Shown here: positions 5,930 through 15,114 of the stretch, piece by piece
How positions within the stretch are numbered: the first letter of the stretch is position 1
Layout: each line of letters starts with the position of its first letter
IMG/VR virus record: IMGVR_UViG_3300039449_000033
Coordinates: 1-45,614 of that record
Length of the DNA stretch: 45,614 nucleotides
Strand: one strand, 5' to 3'
Source: a virus
Notes under the pieces: model-generated
Databases searched by the model: none
What the model saw: only the letters and a program-made list of their open reading frames with translations
What the model was told of the DNA's origin: nothing
Position numbers and translations under genes: made by a program

Positions 5930-8722
5930 TTAAGCGATCGTGAAAGCGGTGATCGCTTCCGTCCGGTAATCTTCCAAGGTCATCGCCGTGGTTCGCAGGC
6001 TGAGGCCCTGCCGCGTCGAGGGGGGAAGGTCAGTGCCAGGAATGGTCTCGGTTCCGAACGTCGTCGTCACCCGCGAGCCGTTGACCGCCACGCGGAACTG
6101 GTTCCCGACCACCTCGAGGCGGATCACCATGCCCGCCACATAAGTGACGTTGTATTCGCCGATGAGATCGAAAGACCCATTGACCAGCTTCCAGACGGTC
6201 AGCAGGTTGCCGGCAATACGGATGCCCACACCGGTCAGCAGCGCCGTCAAGCGGCACATGACATAAGGCCCGGCGCCGTTCGATCGTGTCGCGAACTCGA
6301 CGGCCTGATCTGCCGAACCCATGTCGGGCGACAGGTAGCAGGCCGTGACCGATGCGGTTCCAGAACCGACCATCCGGTTCGATACGATCTGTCCCGTTCC
6401 CGCCGTCCCCGACAGCAGCGCCCAGTTGGGCGAAGCCTCCAGAGCCTCATTCGGCCGGTCGAAGGTGTCCACGAAGGTCGTGGTGCCAGAACCCGCCTCG
6501 GCCACGGTCAAGGCGAACGTCCGCGTCGCCGTCTGCCCACGGGAGTTGGTCACGGTCACGCCGACGCTGTACACACCCAGGACAGGATCGCCGGTCAGCA
6601 GCCCCGTGCTGGGGTTATAGGACAACCCAGACCCCGAAAGGCCGGTTACTGCGATCGTCTTGCCCATGTGCAAATCTCCGCAGTCGCAGAGCGCATAGAG
6701 GTCGACGCTGACCGCCTCGCCTTCGGTAAAGGTCTGGTCGGCCCATCGGATAGTCGGCCCGACCGCGATAGTGATCGGCTGCGGCACACAGCCGTCGCCG
6801 AGCGCAGGCGTCGCCGATCGCGCCAGGACCAGCTGCCCCGGATTGTCCCCGATCGTCCCGGCCAGCGTGTTACCGGTCCGCGTCACCGAAGGCGGCAGCA
6901 GGCCGCGCACCCAGGGCTGCGCCGGGGTGTTGTCCTCGTTTGGGATCATCTCGATCACGTCGGCGGTGACATCGCTGCCCCAGACCTGCTGGGGGGTCGG
7001 CAGCGCGAACGAGAACGCCGTGTTGAACGGGGTCTCCAGCACGGCCGCCGGGACCAGCGGCTGGCGGAACGTGCCGGTACTGGGCCGCCATGCCCGCCAC
7101 CAGTCGCACTCGATGTCGGCTCCGGCATCCCCGGCCGCATCGAAGATCGCCTGGTCAATGCCGGACTGCAGGATGTGGTTCGTCATCATCAGGTGGAACG
7201 GCCGCGACGGGTCGAACACGTTGCCGCCATAGTCGGGCGAGCCTTCGGCCACCAGCGATCCGTTCTCCCACAGCCGAACGCGCCAGGCGCCGCCCACCTG
7301 CAGGATCTCGAACGCATAGTCCCGGAACTCGGTCTCGCTGACCGGCGCGGTGTTGCCGAGGGTCGGGCCGTAGGAGCCGACCCCGTTGTTCCAAGTGTTG
7401 CGGTTGAACTGCAGCGCGGGCGAGAAGCCCTCGCAATCCAGCTCCAAGCCGTCCCAGCCATTGCCCGGCTGAGACTGGATCAGCCAGAAGGTCGGATGCC
7501 ACTGGTTCCAGGACGACAGCTCGTAAGGGAAGCGCAGTCGCATCTCCATCAGGCACGGCGCGCGCATCATGTTGCGGCGTCCCATGTGGATCATGGACGA
7601 CAGGTTCAGCTTGCCATTCAATGCGCCCATCAGCGCCCGTTCCGCCGTCGTCGCGCGCCGAGACTTCGCCCGCAGGATGCCGTTCTCGAACGTGATCATG
7701 TCGGCGTAGCTGGCCGGCACGACGCCGCGGTTCGCGTCGAGGAAGCCGGTATGCCACGGGTCGGCCTCGTAGCCTCCGAGGCTCGCGGCACCACGCAGGT
7801 AGCGCGGCGCGGTCGACTGGATGCCGTAATGCCGGGTGGTCATGTAGGAACCAGTGGCGCTGGTCGGCGTCAGGAAATCAGCGGCGGTCATGTCGTCGAA
7901 GTCGTCGCCGTCTGCCAGCACATAGCCGTTGTAGATCGTGCCGGTGTCCCCAGCCTGACCGATGGATGCACCCCCGATCATGGGGGCGGACACTCCGCTG
8001 GTCGCCGTCTTGGTGTCGCTCGGCGTGCTGTTTCCAGCCGCATTGACCGCGCGCAGACGGACGCTGTAACTGGTTCCTGCCGCGGGCATGGTAAGGGTGC
8101 GATCACCGGCCCCAGCCCCGCCCAGAGGCGTCCACGTGCCGCTGTTGGCGGAGTACTGAATGGCCGTGATGGGCGACCCGCCGTTGGTCGGCAGCGTGTT
8201 GACGCTGACCACCAGCTGGTTCGCCTCCAGTCCGGTGGCGAGCGTCCAGTCACCAGCCACGAAGGGCGACGGTGCAGTGATCGCCGCAGCCACCACCAGC
8301 GCGAAGGCGTCGCTGACGGTCTGCCCGGTGCTGTTGCTGGCCGTGACGGTGTAGGTCGCGTTCCGCTCGGCCGCGGCGCTGATGGTCAGCGTGCTGCCGC
8401 TGATGGTCACGCCCAGCCCCGTCGGGCTGACGGAGTAGCTGGCGGCGTTGGCGAAATAGTCGCCCAGTGCCAGCGTGACGGCTGCATCGCCCACGGTCAG
8501 GCTGCGGTCGGGCAGTGGGGTCGTGAGCGTCGGCAGTACCGGCCCACCACCGCCCGCAAGGATGGCGTCGATCGCTTCCTGCAACGCCACGATCTGAGCC
8601 TGCTGTTCGGCAATCTGCGCCACAAGTGCCGTGTCGTCATAGGCCGATCCGCCGCCCGGAACCACGACCGGGCCAAGATCAACCGACGCCGGAGCTTGCC
8701 CGGTCAGATAGGTCACGCGCAT
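5930..8722 (-). CDS. large tail fibre with GH16-like catalytic motif
   Basis: 930 residues, the largest gene here. In order: an N-terminal segment with a short coiled coil (about 30-55); Ig-like/putative Ig repeats (about 60-145 and 150-240, the second fibronectin-III-like); a concanavalin-like domain (about 260-560) with WHPTFWLIQS and WDGLELDCEG; a He_PIG-type Ig repeat (about 660-740); and a second LamG-like domain at the C terminus (FVDTFDRPNEALEASPNW onward). E427, D429 and E431 reproduce the ExDxE signature of glycoside hydrolase family 16, suggesting a surface-polysaccharide depolymerase. It begins in a TGATG junction after a small tail gene. Receptor binding and hydrolysis are inferred. 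Confidence 0.8.
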   Translation of the reverse strand: MRVTYLTGQAPASVDLGPVVVPGGGSAYDDTALVAQIAEQQAQIVALQEAIDAILAGGGGPVLPTLTTPLPDRSLTVGDAAVTLALGDYFANAASYSVSPTGLGVTISGSTLTISAAAERNATYTVTASNSTGQTVSDAFALVVAAAITAPSPFVAGDWTLATGLEANQLVVSVNTLPTNGGSPITAIQYSANSGTWTPLGGAGAGDRTLTMPAAGTSYSVRLRAVNAAGNSTPSDTKTATSGVSAPMIGGASIGQAGDTGTIYNGYVLADGDDFDDMTAADFLTPTSATGSYMTTRHYGIQSTAPRYLRGAASLGGYEADPWHTGFLDANRGVVPASYADMITFENGILRAKSRRATTAERALMGALNGKLNLSSMIHMGRRNMMRAPCLMEMRLRFPYELSSWNQWHPTFWLIQSQPGNGWDGLELDCEGFSPALQFNRNTWNNGVGSYGPTLGNTAPVSETEFRDYAFEILQVGGAWRVRLWENGSLVAEGSPDYGGNVFDPSRPFHLMMTNHILQSGIDQAIFDAAGDAGADIECDWWRAWRPSTGTFRQPLVPAAVLETPFNTAFSFALPTPQQVWGSDVTADVIEMIPNEDNTPAQPWVRGLLPPSVTRTGNTLAGTIGDNPGQLVLARSATPALGDGCVPQPITIAVGPTIRWADQTFTEGEAVSVDLYALCDCGDLHMGKTIAVTGLSGSGLSYNPSTGLLTGDPVLGVYSVGVTVTNSRGQTATRTFALTVAEAGSGTTTFVDTFDRPNEALEASPNWALLSGTAGTGQIVSNRMVGSGTASVTACYLSPDMGSADQAVEFATRSNGAGPYVMCRLTALLTGVGIRIAGNLLTVWKLVNGSFDLIGEYNVTYVAGMVIRLEVVGNQFRVAVNGSRVTTTFGTETIPGTDLPPSTRQGLSLRTTAMTLEDYRTEAITAFTIA

Positions 8723-9033
8723 CAGTTGGCCTCCGTCGCGGGCTGGGTGATCTGGAACTCGAAGAAGTTGGCGGCCGGGACGTAGGTGCTGGCTCCTGCC
8801 CGCTCGATCAGCAGGTCAGCCTTCATTAGCCGCACGGGCCAACCGGCTGTGTCAGCCGACAGCAGGATGGTCCGTGCTTCCTCATCGACCATCACAGCTA
8901 GCGATTGCGTACCTCCGGGATAGCGCGCCTCGCTGTTGGAAGCCGTCCAAGGATAGATCGCGGCCCATTCCTCATCCGTGAACTGGTCAAGCAGGATCTG
9001 CACGGTCGAACCGCGCTTCCAGGTGGGGGTCAT
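8722..9033 (-). CDS. small tail-fibre-associated protein
   Basis: 103 residues, start at 9033 chosen because GGAG stands about seven bases upstream; the frame extends to 9123 but would cross a terminator hairpin. The sequence (DQFTDEEWAAIYPW and a C-terminal FEFQITQPATEAN) shows no known domain but is rich in beta-strand pattern. Its stop overlaps the start of the 930-residue fibre by one base, so it is probably a fibre-linking or assembly protein. Function not recognised. Confidence 0.65.
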   Translation of the reverse strand: MTPTWKRGSTVQILLDQFTDEEWAAIYPWTASNSEARYPGGTQSLAVMVDEEARTILLSADTAGWPVRLMKADLLIERAGASTYVPAANFFEFQITQPATEAN

Positions 9034-9050
9034 CGTGATCTCCGGGCATG

Positions 9051-9074
9051 AAAAAACCCGCCGGTGAGGGCGGG
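9051..9074 (-). terminator. rho-independent terminator
   Basis: Read on the minus strand: CCCGCC, loop CTCACC, GGCGGG, then six T. A six-pair GC stem with a T-run immediately downstream. It lies 33 bp beyond the acyltransferase stop, so transcripts ending there are separated from the downstream fibre genes, which presumably need read-through or their own promoter. Confidence 0.8.
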
Positions 9075-9106
9075 CTGATGGTTTCATAGTTTCAGATAAG
9101 CGGCAT

Positions 9107-9871
9107 TTATAAAGCGCGGACAATACCAGGAGAGTATGGCATTACACCCTGAGATCTCATAAACGCCACATCATCCAACGCGGCTTCCACGTTGGAAAAG
9201 TCTATGTGACGCAACTGCCAAGGTGCATACTCCCACCATTCAGACTGCAAGAGCCGTTCCCTTATTTCACCGCTAAATCGCTCGCCGATCTTTTTTGCAG
9301 GGACGCCGCCAAATATCTCATATGCCGGAACGTCCTTCGTAACTACTGCGCCAGCCCCAATGATGGCGCCATCGCCGATCGTAACACCCGCAATTATCGT
9401 TACCCGGTTTCCGATCCACACGTCGTTACCGATTGAGGTTCGGAAAACCACTTCAGAGAGGGCCTTCCTTGTCAGGGTTGGGTCAACCCTATCTGCCTCA
9501 TATTGCTCCCTGCAGGCAAAATCCTCTCCGACATTGTAGGCGTATCCCCCTTGGTATTGGAACGGGCTCGTGGACAGCCATCGCGTTGGATGGTTCGGCT
9601 GACCGATGATAACATCTGCAGCAACTGAACAATATCGACCGATATCCGTCCGCATGACTCTGCCACTTCCAAAGTAGCTGAACGCTCCAACGTGACATTT
9701 ACCGCCAAAATTTGTGCGGTGTATCCTTGTTGGAGCCTCAAATGAAAATTGCGTGCCGATGCAGTTTCTGTTTGCTGACTCGACGTCCAGCCCCATCCGT
9801 TTAAGTTCATCAAGCTCAAGGCGCCTGCCGCCGCCTCCCGCGGCAGGCATCACGGGGCTTACATCGTTCAT
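9107..9871 (-). CDS. left-handed beta-helix acyltransferase (CatB/XAT-like)
   Basis: 254 residues. The middle and C-terminal halves show hexapeptide repeats typical of left-handed beta-helix acyltransferases: [20 protein letters not shown], then [20 protein letters not shown] and PAKKIGERF. The loop with [14 protein letters not shown] resembles the xenobiotic acyltransferase group, which moves acetyl from acetyl-CoA to a hydroxyl. Start 9871 has GGAGG five bases upstream; an ATG three bases earlier is too close. Base composition is less GC-rich than the tail genes and it ends in a terminator, so it looks like an acquired cargo gene, perhaps modifying host surface sugar. The substrate is unknown. 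Confidence 0.85.
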   Translation of the reverse strand: MNDVSPVMPAAGGGGRRLELDELKRMGLDVESANRNCIGTQFSFEAPTRIHRTNFGGKCHVGAFSYFGSGRVMRTDIGRYCSVAADVIIGQPNHPTRWLSTSPFQYQGGYAYNVGEDFACREQYEADRVDPTLTRKALSEVVFRTSIGNDVWIGNRVTIIAGVTIGDGAIIGAGAVVTKDVPAYEIFGGVPAKKIGERFSGEIRERLLQSEWWEYAPWQLRHIDFSNVEAALDDVAFMRSQGVMPYSPGIVRAL

Positions 9872-9934
9872 CATTTCCTCCAAGGACCGCAAGGGCATCT
9901 GCCCATGTACAACCTGGAGTAAGCACACATTGCG

Positions 9935-10207
9935 TTACCCTAACAAGGCATGAGCTTGGGCAACAATGATAGGCGGCCAGACGTTCGGCAGTCCGTCACG
10001 AATAAGAGAAGCCTCTTCCGGAGTTATTTCGACGTCACCGGCTGCCCCATACAAGCGCATTGCCAGCATCCCACGCTGCACACTGCTGTGAGGACCTGAG
10101 GTGTTCAGCGCCAAAGCGGCAACAACGCCCAAGGTCATATCAGCGCCGTCAATCTTGGCATCAGTTCCGTCCATGTTTTTCATGAGCGACGAGAAATCAA
10201 CATTCAT
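9935..10207 (-). CDS. hypothetical protein
   Basis: 90 residues, no family recognised. The N-terminal third is acidic (MKNMDGTDAKIDGADM), and the C-terminal part is helical (TPEEASLIRDGLPN). AAGGA stands upstream of the ATG at a good distance. It lies 11 bp after the tail-spike-like gene and before the acyltransferase, so it may be a chaperone or accessory of the fibre. This is position-based inference. Confidence 0.6.
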   Translation of the reverse strand: MNVDFSSLMKNMDGTDAKIDGADMTLGVVAALALNTSGPHSSVQRGMLAMRLYGAAGDVEITPEEASLIRDGLPNVWPPIIVAQAHALLG

Positions 10208-10218
10208 AGTGTGTCCTT

Positions 10219-11343
10219 TCAGTTCATCCTGACGTCAGAACCTGACGCCATATCGACGTAGCCTCGAATGGTGTTACCGTTCAAAAACTCAAGTCGGTTA
10301 TTTGAGCTATTAAACCTGAGAGAAACAGCGTCACTGTTGGAAAATGCTAGTTTCTGATCAGAGGGAACCCTGATTGCTGAACCCGTATATGTTCCACCAA
10401 GCAAGATGCCGTTGGGCGATGAACCCCCAAAAAATGCTTGTGCGACCGTATTCGAGCCCACGATGGAAAGTCCGCGCTCCCCTGTGGTGGCAATTTGAAT
10501 GCCAGCCTTAGTAATCGCCGACCCGCCAATGGTCTGAAATACAGCAATTCCGTAACGGAATGTGCCCTGGGTCAAGTTGTCAGACCTGACCGTGATGCCG
10601 GTGCCGATTTCAGCATTGCCAGTGTTTCCAGAACTTCCATTCCATCCGGAGATTTCATGCGTTCGCGCCAGAATATCCAAGACCCTCCTGTTACCATACC
10701 CTTGGTTCGCAGTAGGATTATCCAAGCCGACAGCTTGAATGTTCATCTCTGTTCCGACGCACGGAGTAACGTCTGCAGCAGTAGCGAAAATGTTGTGGTC
10801 GTTGGATTGGAAATGTCCGGCGAAGACACCCGCACGCCCAAACTTATTTGCTACGCCAGAAACTGCAGTGCAGCCTGTTCCAGTGAGATTGGAATAGTTG
10901 TCAATTTCACCCGAAATAGCCCATTCGGTTTGTGTCGTGTCGATATTGACGTTCGTCTTAACCCTTAGCGCTTTCGGGTTAAGGTATCCATGCTCTGAGT
11001 TGACGTTTCGGACAATCTGGGCTGTGATGTTACCAGATCGCTGAGTCGTGTCCTGGGAGATAAACACTAGGTTGTTTGGTGGCGTGATGCTACCGGGAGA
11101 GATGTTAATCAACGGCGCCGTGCCCGTGATTATATCGGTTCTAAGCCAAGTGGCCTCTGCAAGTACTGGACCGACTATGCTTGAAAGGTAATTGGCGAAA
11201 TCCCTAAAATCGGATTTTTTGGGGTTATAGACCCCCGATCGAGGGTCCCCCCTTGGCGCTGGCGAGCCGGCTGGCTCGTTTGGCTGGCCGTCGCCAGTGT
11301 AGCGCACATGGTCGCGGAAAAGAACGTCGGCAAGTGTAGGCAT
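10219..11343 (-). CDS. tail fibre or spike-like protein
   Basis: 374 residues. The N-terminal 80 residues (MPTLADVLFRDHVRYTGDGQ; FRDFANYLSSIVGPVLAEAT) look like a virion-attachment segment. The remainder is beta-rich with Thr/Ser/Asn/Gly-dense strands. The C terminus (KLAFSNSDAVSLRFNSSNNR and GYVDMASGSDVRMN) resembles the ends of phage tail spikes. No catalytic motif was seen. Third-position GC is lower than in the neighbouring tail-tip gene, suggesting recent exchange, as is usual for receptor-binding modules. It is likely a second host-recognition protein. Confidence 0.65.
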   Translation of the reverse strand: MPTLADVLFRDHVRYTGDGQPNEPAGSPAPRGDPRSGVYNPKKSDFRDFANYLSSIVGPVLAEATWLRTDIITGTAPLINISPGSITPPNNLVFISQDTTQRSGNITAQIVRNVNSEHGYLNPKALRVKTNVNIDTTQTEWAISGEIDNYSNLTGTGCTAVSGVANKFGRAGVFAGHFQSNDHNIFATAADVTPCVGTEMNIQAVGLDNPTANQGYGNRRVLDILARTHEISGWNGSSGNTGNAEIGTGITVRSDNLTQGTFRYGIAVFQTIGGSAITKAGIQIATTGERGLSIVGSNTVAQAFFGGSSPNGILLGGTYTGSAIRVPSDQKLAFSNSDAVSLRFNSSNNRLEFLNGNTIRGYVDMASGSDVRMN

Positions 11344-11360
11344 GTGGCTACCTCGAATGC

Positions 11361-11382
11361 AAAAAGCCCGCCTTAAGCAGGT
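11361..11382 (-). terminator. probable terminator after tail-tip gene
   Basis: Minus strand: CCTGC, loop TTAAG, GCGGG, one C and five T. The five-pair stem includes one G-U pair. It lies 25 bp downstream of the tail-tip gene and upstream of the spike-like gene. It is weaker than the hairpin at 9051. Confidence 0.55.
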
Positions 11383-11406
11383 TGTCGTGAGCGGCTGTTC
11401 ATTGGA

Positions 11407-13452
11407 TTAAAAGGGGATGGTCACCGGACCTGCGGGATCGGACGGGATACCCGACGGGTTCAGGGTCCGGACCCAGAAGCTACGCGCGCCCGTTCCCGTC
11501 ACAGTGTGGGTGTGGTTATCGGGCCGCCCTGCGCTGCCAGCTACGGTCGCGATAGGCGTGGCATCTTCAAAGACAGTGGTCGATCCCATCAGGACCTGCG
11601 TCCGGTAATAGCCATTGGGCGCGTTGATCCAGTCGATGTACGCATCTGCGCCAGTTGCCATCACGTCCAGGCTGGTCGGCGCCGGGGGTTCCGTCGGGTT
11701 GGCAAGGACGGTGACCGGGCCGATCTTAAGCCAATCGCCATAGCCGCGCCAACGATAGCGGACCGTGTACTGCTGGCCGTCATCGAGAACGCCGCTTTCT
11801 GCCAAGAGCGCCGAGGCGTTCATCTCGACCCATTGTGGCTGCGTCCCGGACCAAGGCCCGACAGGCGCGAAATCCCCGCGGGCAATCTGCGCCCGAAGCT
11901 CCAGACCGTCACGGCCCGGATCGTCCACTGTCAAGGCAATGCGAACACCTTGGACGCCGCCAGAGACACCGAAGCGCTCCTGGATCAGCGTAGCGTTCAC
12001 CGGGACCGGATCGACGCGAACAGGCTTTCCGATCGCGTCCAGTGTCGGCTGAACCGGTTTCTCCTCCGTGGCAGCGTTCCACGAATACGGGTTCTCGATG
12101 CTGGCGATGCCGATCTCGCAGAAGCCATCTGCGATGCTGAAGCTGTGGCTGGTGACCTCGAAGACGCCGTCTAGGCCGAACTCATCAGCGACAACCCGGA
12201 TCGTGTGGATGCCGTCGCCCTTGGGGAAGCGTGCTTTCAGGCCGACAAGATTGGTCCGCAGGGTGCCGACATACTGGCGCCGATCCTTGGCGCGCTTGAT
12301 CTTCATCAGGCGCTGCAGTTGAGAACCAGACGGGCACATGTCCACGTCCAGCAATTCAGTGCGGCGCGGCTGCGTCTGAAGCGAAACCGCGTCGACCAGC
12401 TCCGGAACCTCAGTCGGCTGGTAACCATGCGACGGGCTGACAAAACTGCCCATCAGCACGTTGTAATCAGTGAAAGGATCGAAGCCGTCGGCCATCTGAA
12501 CCGAGAGGATGTCATCGCCGCTGATCGTCACATCAGGCTCGGACCATTGACCGCCAATGATACCGATGTCCCCGTCAGCCGTCTCGTAGATCTGCCCGTC
12601 GCAGGTCGCCAGCATGCGCGCTGTCGTTTCTTTCAGCGGATCCTGCAGCGAGTAGTAACCGCAGAGGCTGTAACGGCCTTCGGTGCCGCCGGATGCAAGA
12701 GGAACGGACTGGAAGCACAAGGAAACGAAGCCGGCCCAAGATGCGCTGTTCAGGCGCTCCACAGGGATGTTCCAGCCGTCGGGGTGGGTCATGAAGTCCC
12801 TGATGCACAGGCCGGCGTTTTCGCTATACACCAGCGCGTCTGCCAAATTGCGAACAAGGCTGGCTCGCACTTCAACCTGAACCTGCGTGTTCGGGCCCTT
12901 TGGAAATACCTTGGCGAAATCCTCGTCTGAAGGATCACCCCAGACCGACAGGAACGTGGCCTGGTTCTGCAAGCGATGTGCCGCGGTCCATATGCTCGGG
13001 AATGCGCTCAGCGCGGGGTCATAATCCCCGCCAATGCCGGACCCGTCTCGGAAGCGGAGCACCTTATACTTCTCGACCTCTCCGGTGCTGGAGTTCCAGG
13101 TGACCGGCTCCCCGTCGATCCAGAAACGGATAAGCCCGTCAACGCGCCCGTGATGAGCAACGACGATCTGGATCAAAAACCCGCCTTCGGCCTCGTATAG
13201 CGCCCGGATGCCGCCCAGAAGGTTGCGCCCATAGGCCCGAATGCGGGGCGCATCGGTCTGAGTGATCGTCGCCATGACCTGCTGGCGCGATGCCTGGGGC
13301 TTGTTTAGAGCCGCCGAGGCGAAGGCCCAGGATGCGGAACGGCCGACGGTGAAGATCGCAGCCGTCACGGCGGGCGACAGACCGAAGATGGAGATCGCCC
13401 CCGGCCCAAGCGCCCAGGTCGCGTAAGCGCTGATTGCCGTGAAGATCGCCAT
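11407..13452 (-). CDS. tail tip / central fibre protein (host specificity J-like)
   Basis: 681 residues. The N terminus has a hydrophobic Ala-rich segment (about 1-50, AISAYATWALGPGAISIFGL), then RAYGRNLLGGIRALYE. The body (about 70-470) resembles tail-tip hub proteins that close siphovirus tails, and the last 200 residues resemble fibronectin-III repeats (PTEPPAPTSLDVMATGADAY; WVRTLNPSGIPSDPAGPV). It is shorter than lambda J (about 1130 residues). It sits after the tape measure and three small tail genes, the usual position. Start 13452 overlaps the previous stop in TAATG. Confidence 0.75.
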   Translation of the reverse strand: MAIFTAISAYATWALGPGAISIFGLSPAVTAAIFTVGRSASWAFASAALNKPQASRQQVMATITQTDAPRIRAYGRNLLGGIRALYEAEGGFLIQIVVAHHGRVDGLIRFWIDGEPVTWNSSTGEVEKYKVLRFRDGSGIGGDYDPALSAFPSIWTAAHRLQNQATFLSVWGDPSDEDFAKVFPKGPNTQVQVEVRASLVRNLADALVYSENAGLCIRDFMTHPDGWNIPVERLNSASWAGFVSLCFQSVPLASGGTEGRYSLCGYYSLQDPLKETTARMLATCDGQIYETADGDIGIIGGQWSEPDVTISGDDILSVQMADGFDPFTDYNVLMGSFVSPSHGYQPTEVPELVDAVSLQTQPRRTELLDVDMCPSGSQLQRLMKIKRAKDRRQYVGTLRTNLVGLKARFPKGDGIHTIRVVADEFGLDGVFEVTSHSFSIADGFCEIGIASIENPYSWNAATEEKPVQPTLDAIGKPVRVDPVPVNATLIQERFGVSGGVQGVRIALTVDDPGRDGLELRAQIARGDFAPVGPWSGTQPQWVEMNASALLAESGVLDDGQQYTVRYRWRGYGDWLKIGPVTVLANPTEPPAPTSLDVMATGADAYIDWINAPNGYYRTQVLMGSTTVFEDATPIATVAGSAGRPDNHTHTVTGTGARSFWVRTLNPSGIPSDPAGPVTIPF

Positions 13453-13850
13453 TACGTCTTAATCCACGCTTGCTCTGCCCGGCGATACCCAAGGCGGGTT
13501 AGGTCTGGACCCGTGGGCCCGGTTGATAGCTGGATCAGGGTTGCGCCACGCTCGCGAGCCCATCCCTCGAAAGCGCGCAGCAGTTGCAAGCCGCTTCGGT
13601 CCGTTGCGAACCAGCCCATCTCTTGCGCGACGATCGCCGGACTGATGATGGTCGGCTGTAAGCATCCGGCGATGAAACCGGCATCAGACAGCCACACAGC
13701 CCCGTCAGGGCTTGCAATCAGGCTGGCGATTGTCCGGGCCGTCCAAGACCGATCGACAGCCACAGGGCCGCTCACAGCCTCCCGCAGTGCCTCGACCATA
13801 TCCACGACCCGCAGCACATCGGCAGCAGTCGCCAGCTTTACCGACGCCAT
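13452..13850 (-). CDS. GNAT-like acetyltransferase-fold protein in tail cluster
   Basis: 132 residues. The pattern VKLATAADVLRVVDMVEALR at the N terminus, the central AVWLSDAGFIAGCLQP, and the C-terminal FEGWARERGATLIQLSTGPT with LTRLGYRRAEQAWIK follow a GNAT N-acetyltransferase layout, though the acetyl-CoA P-loop (QxxGxG/A) is not clear. Proteins like this are often found in alphaproteobacterial phage tail operons with unknown substrate. It overlaps the upstream gene by 13 bp and the downstream one by one base. It may modify a tail protein or be a fold used structurally. Confidence 0.65.
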   Translation of the reverse strand: MASVKLATAADVLRVVDMVEALREAVSGPVAVDRSWTARTIASLIASPDGAVWLSDAGFIAGCLQPTIISPAIVAQEMGWFATDRSGLQLLRAFEGWARERGATLIQLSTGPTGPDLTRLGYRRAEQAWIKT

Positions 13851-14443
13851 GTCGTCTCATATGCGCTGGAATAAAGCGGCAGCCGCTCCAATCCGCGGTC
13901 GCCGGGGTAGCGCGCCTTTTGGTCAGCATCAGTCCAGCGCCCGCGCGGCGGGGAATTGCGGCGGAAGAACAGCCCCTCGGCCTCGATCGTGATCTTTCGC
14001 TGATTTGGCCCATCGGCCGACCAGGGCATTTTTTGCATGGTGCCATTGAACAGCGCGATCGGCGAACCGATGGGCTGCCCGCTCAAGATGTCGGACCCTG
14101 CAACCTCGACGTCATCCATCGCAAACAGCTGCAGATATACCGTCACCGCCCGATCACGGACGCGGTTCTTGGCGTTGAGCGCCAGTGCAAGCATCTCCTG
14201 CGTGGCGGCAACTTCGAACGACACCTGTTGCGCCGACACCTGATAACTCGTCTCGATCTCGCTGATACTGATCAGGTCGCCAAGTCCGCGCCACAGCTGG
14301 CCGGCCACGTTCAGGTCGCCGAAGCCGGTCCACCAGCGCTGCGGGCTGTCGCGGAAGTCCATGAACACCAGCGCCGCCTGGCCGATGTTGCCGTTCCGGA
14401 GCAGTTCGTCGGGGATGGCGATCAGGTCGTCACGTGCTGGCAT
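13838..14443 (-). CDS. tail-tip associated protein
   Basis: 201 residues. The sequence includes PQRWWTGFGDLNVAGQLWRG and GDLISISEIETSYQVSAQQV, a repeat-like hub pattern seen in phage proteins between the tape measure and the tail-tip protein, followed by a beta-rich C-terminal half (GTMQKMPWSADGPNQRKITI). No enzyme motif was seen. It is expected to be a distal-tail or hub component by position and is tightly coupled to its neighbours by overlaps at both ends. Confidence 0.6.
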   Translation of the reverse strand: MPARDDLIAIPDELLRNGNIGQAALVFMDFRDSPQRWWTGFGDLNVAGQLWRGLGDLISISEIETSYQVSAQQVSFEVAATQEMLALALNAKNRVRDRAVTVYLQLFAMDDVEVAGSDILSGQPIGSPIALFNGTMQKMPWSADGPNQRKITIEAEGLFFRRNSPPRGRWTDADQKARYPGDRGLERLPLYSSAYETTWRR

Positions 14444-15114
14444 CAGATTGCCTCGCGGAAGTTGACCGACACGCGCGGACGAACGGCCATCGTCTGATCG
14501 AACAGACCTTCCGTTTCTGAAACCATGCGCATGCGACAGACAGGGCGGGCGACCTCTAGGGGCGTTCCAACGCCGGCAGCTGCTCTCAGCGGGGGTTCGA
14601 TCATGACGCGGCGTACGCCGGCTGATGGCTGCCAGTGGCTCTGAACGCGATAGAGCCTTTCTCCGATGCTGAAAAACTGCCCAGGCCGAATGCCAGTTGT
14701 GTCGAACAAAGTCAGGCTAAGCTGCGTCGCACGCAAAGGCGCGGCAGCTGCCAGCGTGATCCGGTTGAACTGAGTATTCTCCAGCCCAAAATGCTCCCAC
14801 GTTTGCGCATCGGACAAATTGGCCGTTTCAGCGAATGGCAGCGGGCGACCATTGCGATCCTTCGGCCGAAAACGAGAGTGCACCGGAACCAGCGTAGTCC
14901 CGATGCGTCCCTGCATCTGTGCCATAAACGTCTGCCACTGGAGCGTGCTAGCCTCGCCCTTCAGGACGAAGTTTACGGTGGCTCTCCAGTGCCCCCGCAT
15001 AGTGGGTGTGATGGTTTCGGCGCCCGTGATGCTCTCCACGACCTCTTGGGACTGGCCCATCATGTAGAACTGGGCTTCCTGATGCTGCGCCAGGTGCGGA
15101 AAGGTCGCCTGCAT
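14443..15114 (-). CDS. minor tail protein, distal-tail-like
   Basis: 223 residues, the first gene after the tape measure, a position usually held by a distal tail protein. The sequence is beta-rich (GHWRATVNFVLKGEASTLQW; SLTLFDTTGIRPGQFFSIGE) and has no catalytic motif. It starts in a TAATG overlap with the tape-measure stop. The structural role is inferred from position and composition. Confidence 0.6.
   Translation of the reverse strand: MQATFPHLAQHQEAQFYMMGQSQEVVESITGAETITPTMRGHWRATVNFVLKGEASTLQWQTFMAQMQGRIGTTLVPVHSRFRPKDRNGRPLPFAETANLSDAQTWEHFGLENTQFNRITLAAAAPLRATQLSLTLFDTTGIRPGQFFSIGERLYRVQSHWQPSAGVRRVMIEPPLRAAAGVGTPLEVARPVCRMRMVSETEGLFDQTMAVRPRVSVNFREAI

Noticed and set aside
5915-8785. 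956-codon plus-strand ORF opposite the large fibre
   Set aside because: It is Arg/His/Gly-rich without domains and exactly mirrors the fibre gene, as happens opposite long GC-rich genes. The minus-strand frame has clear domains and coupling.
9034-9123. Longer N terminus for the small tail gene at 8722
   Set aside because: It would run through the terminator hairpin, and the start at 9033 has a good Shine-Dalgarno.
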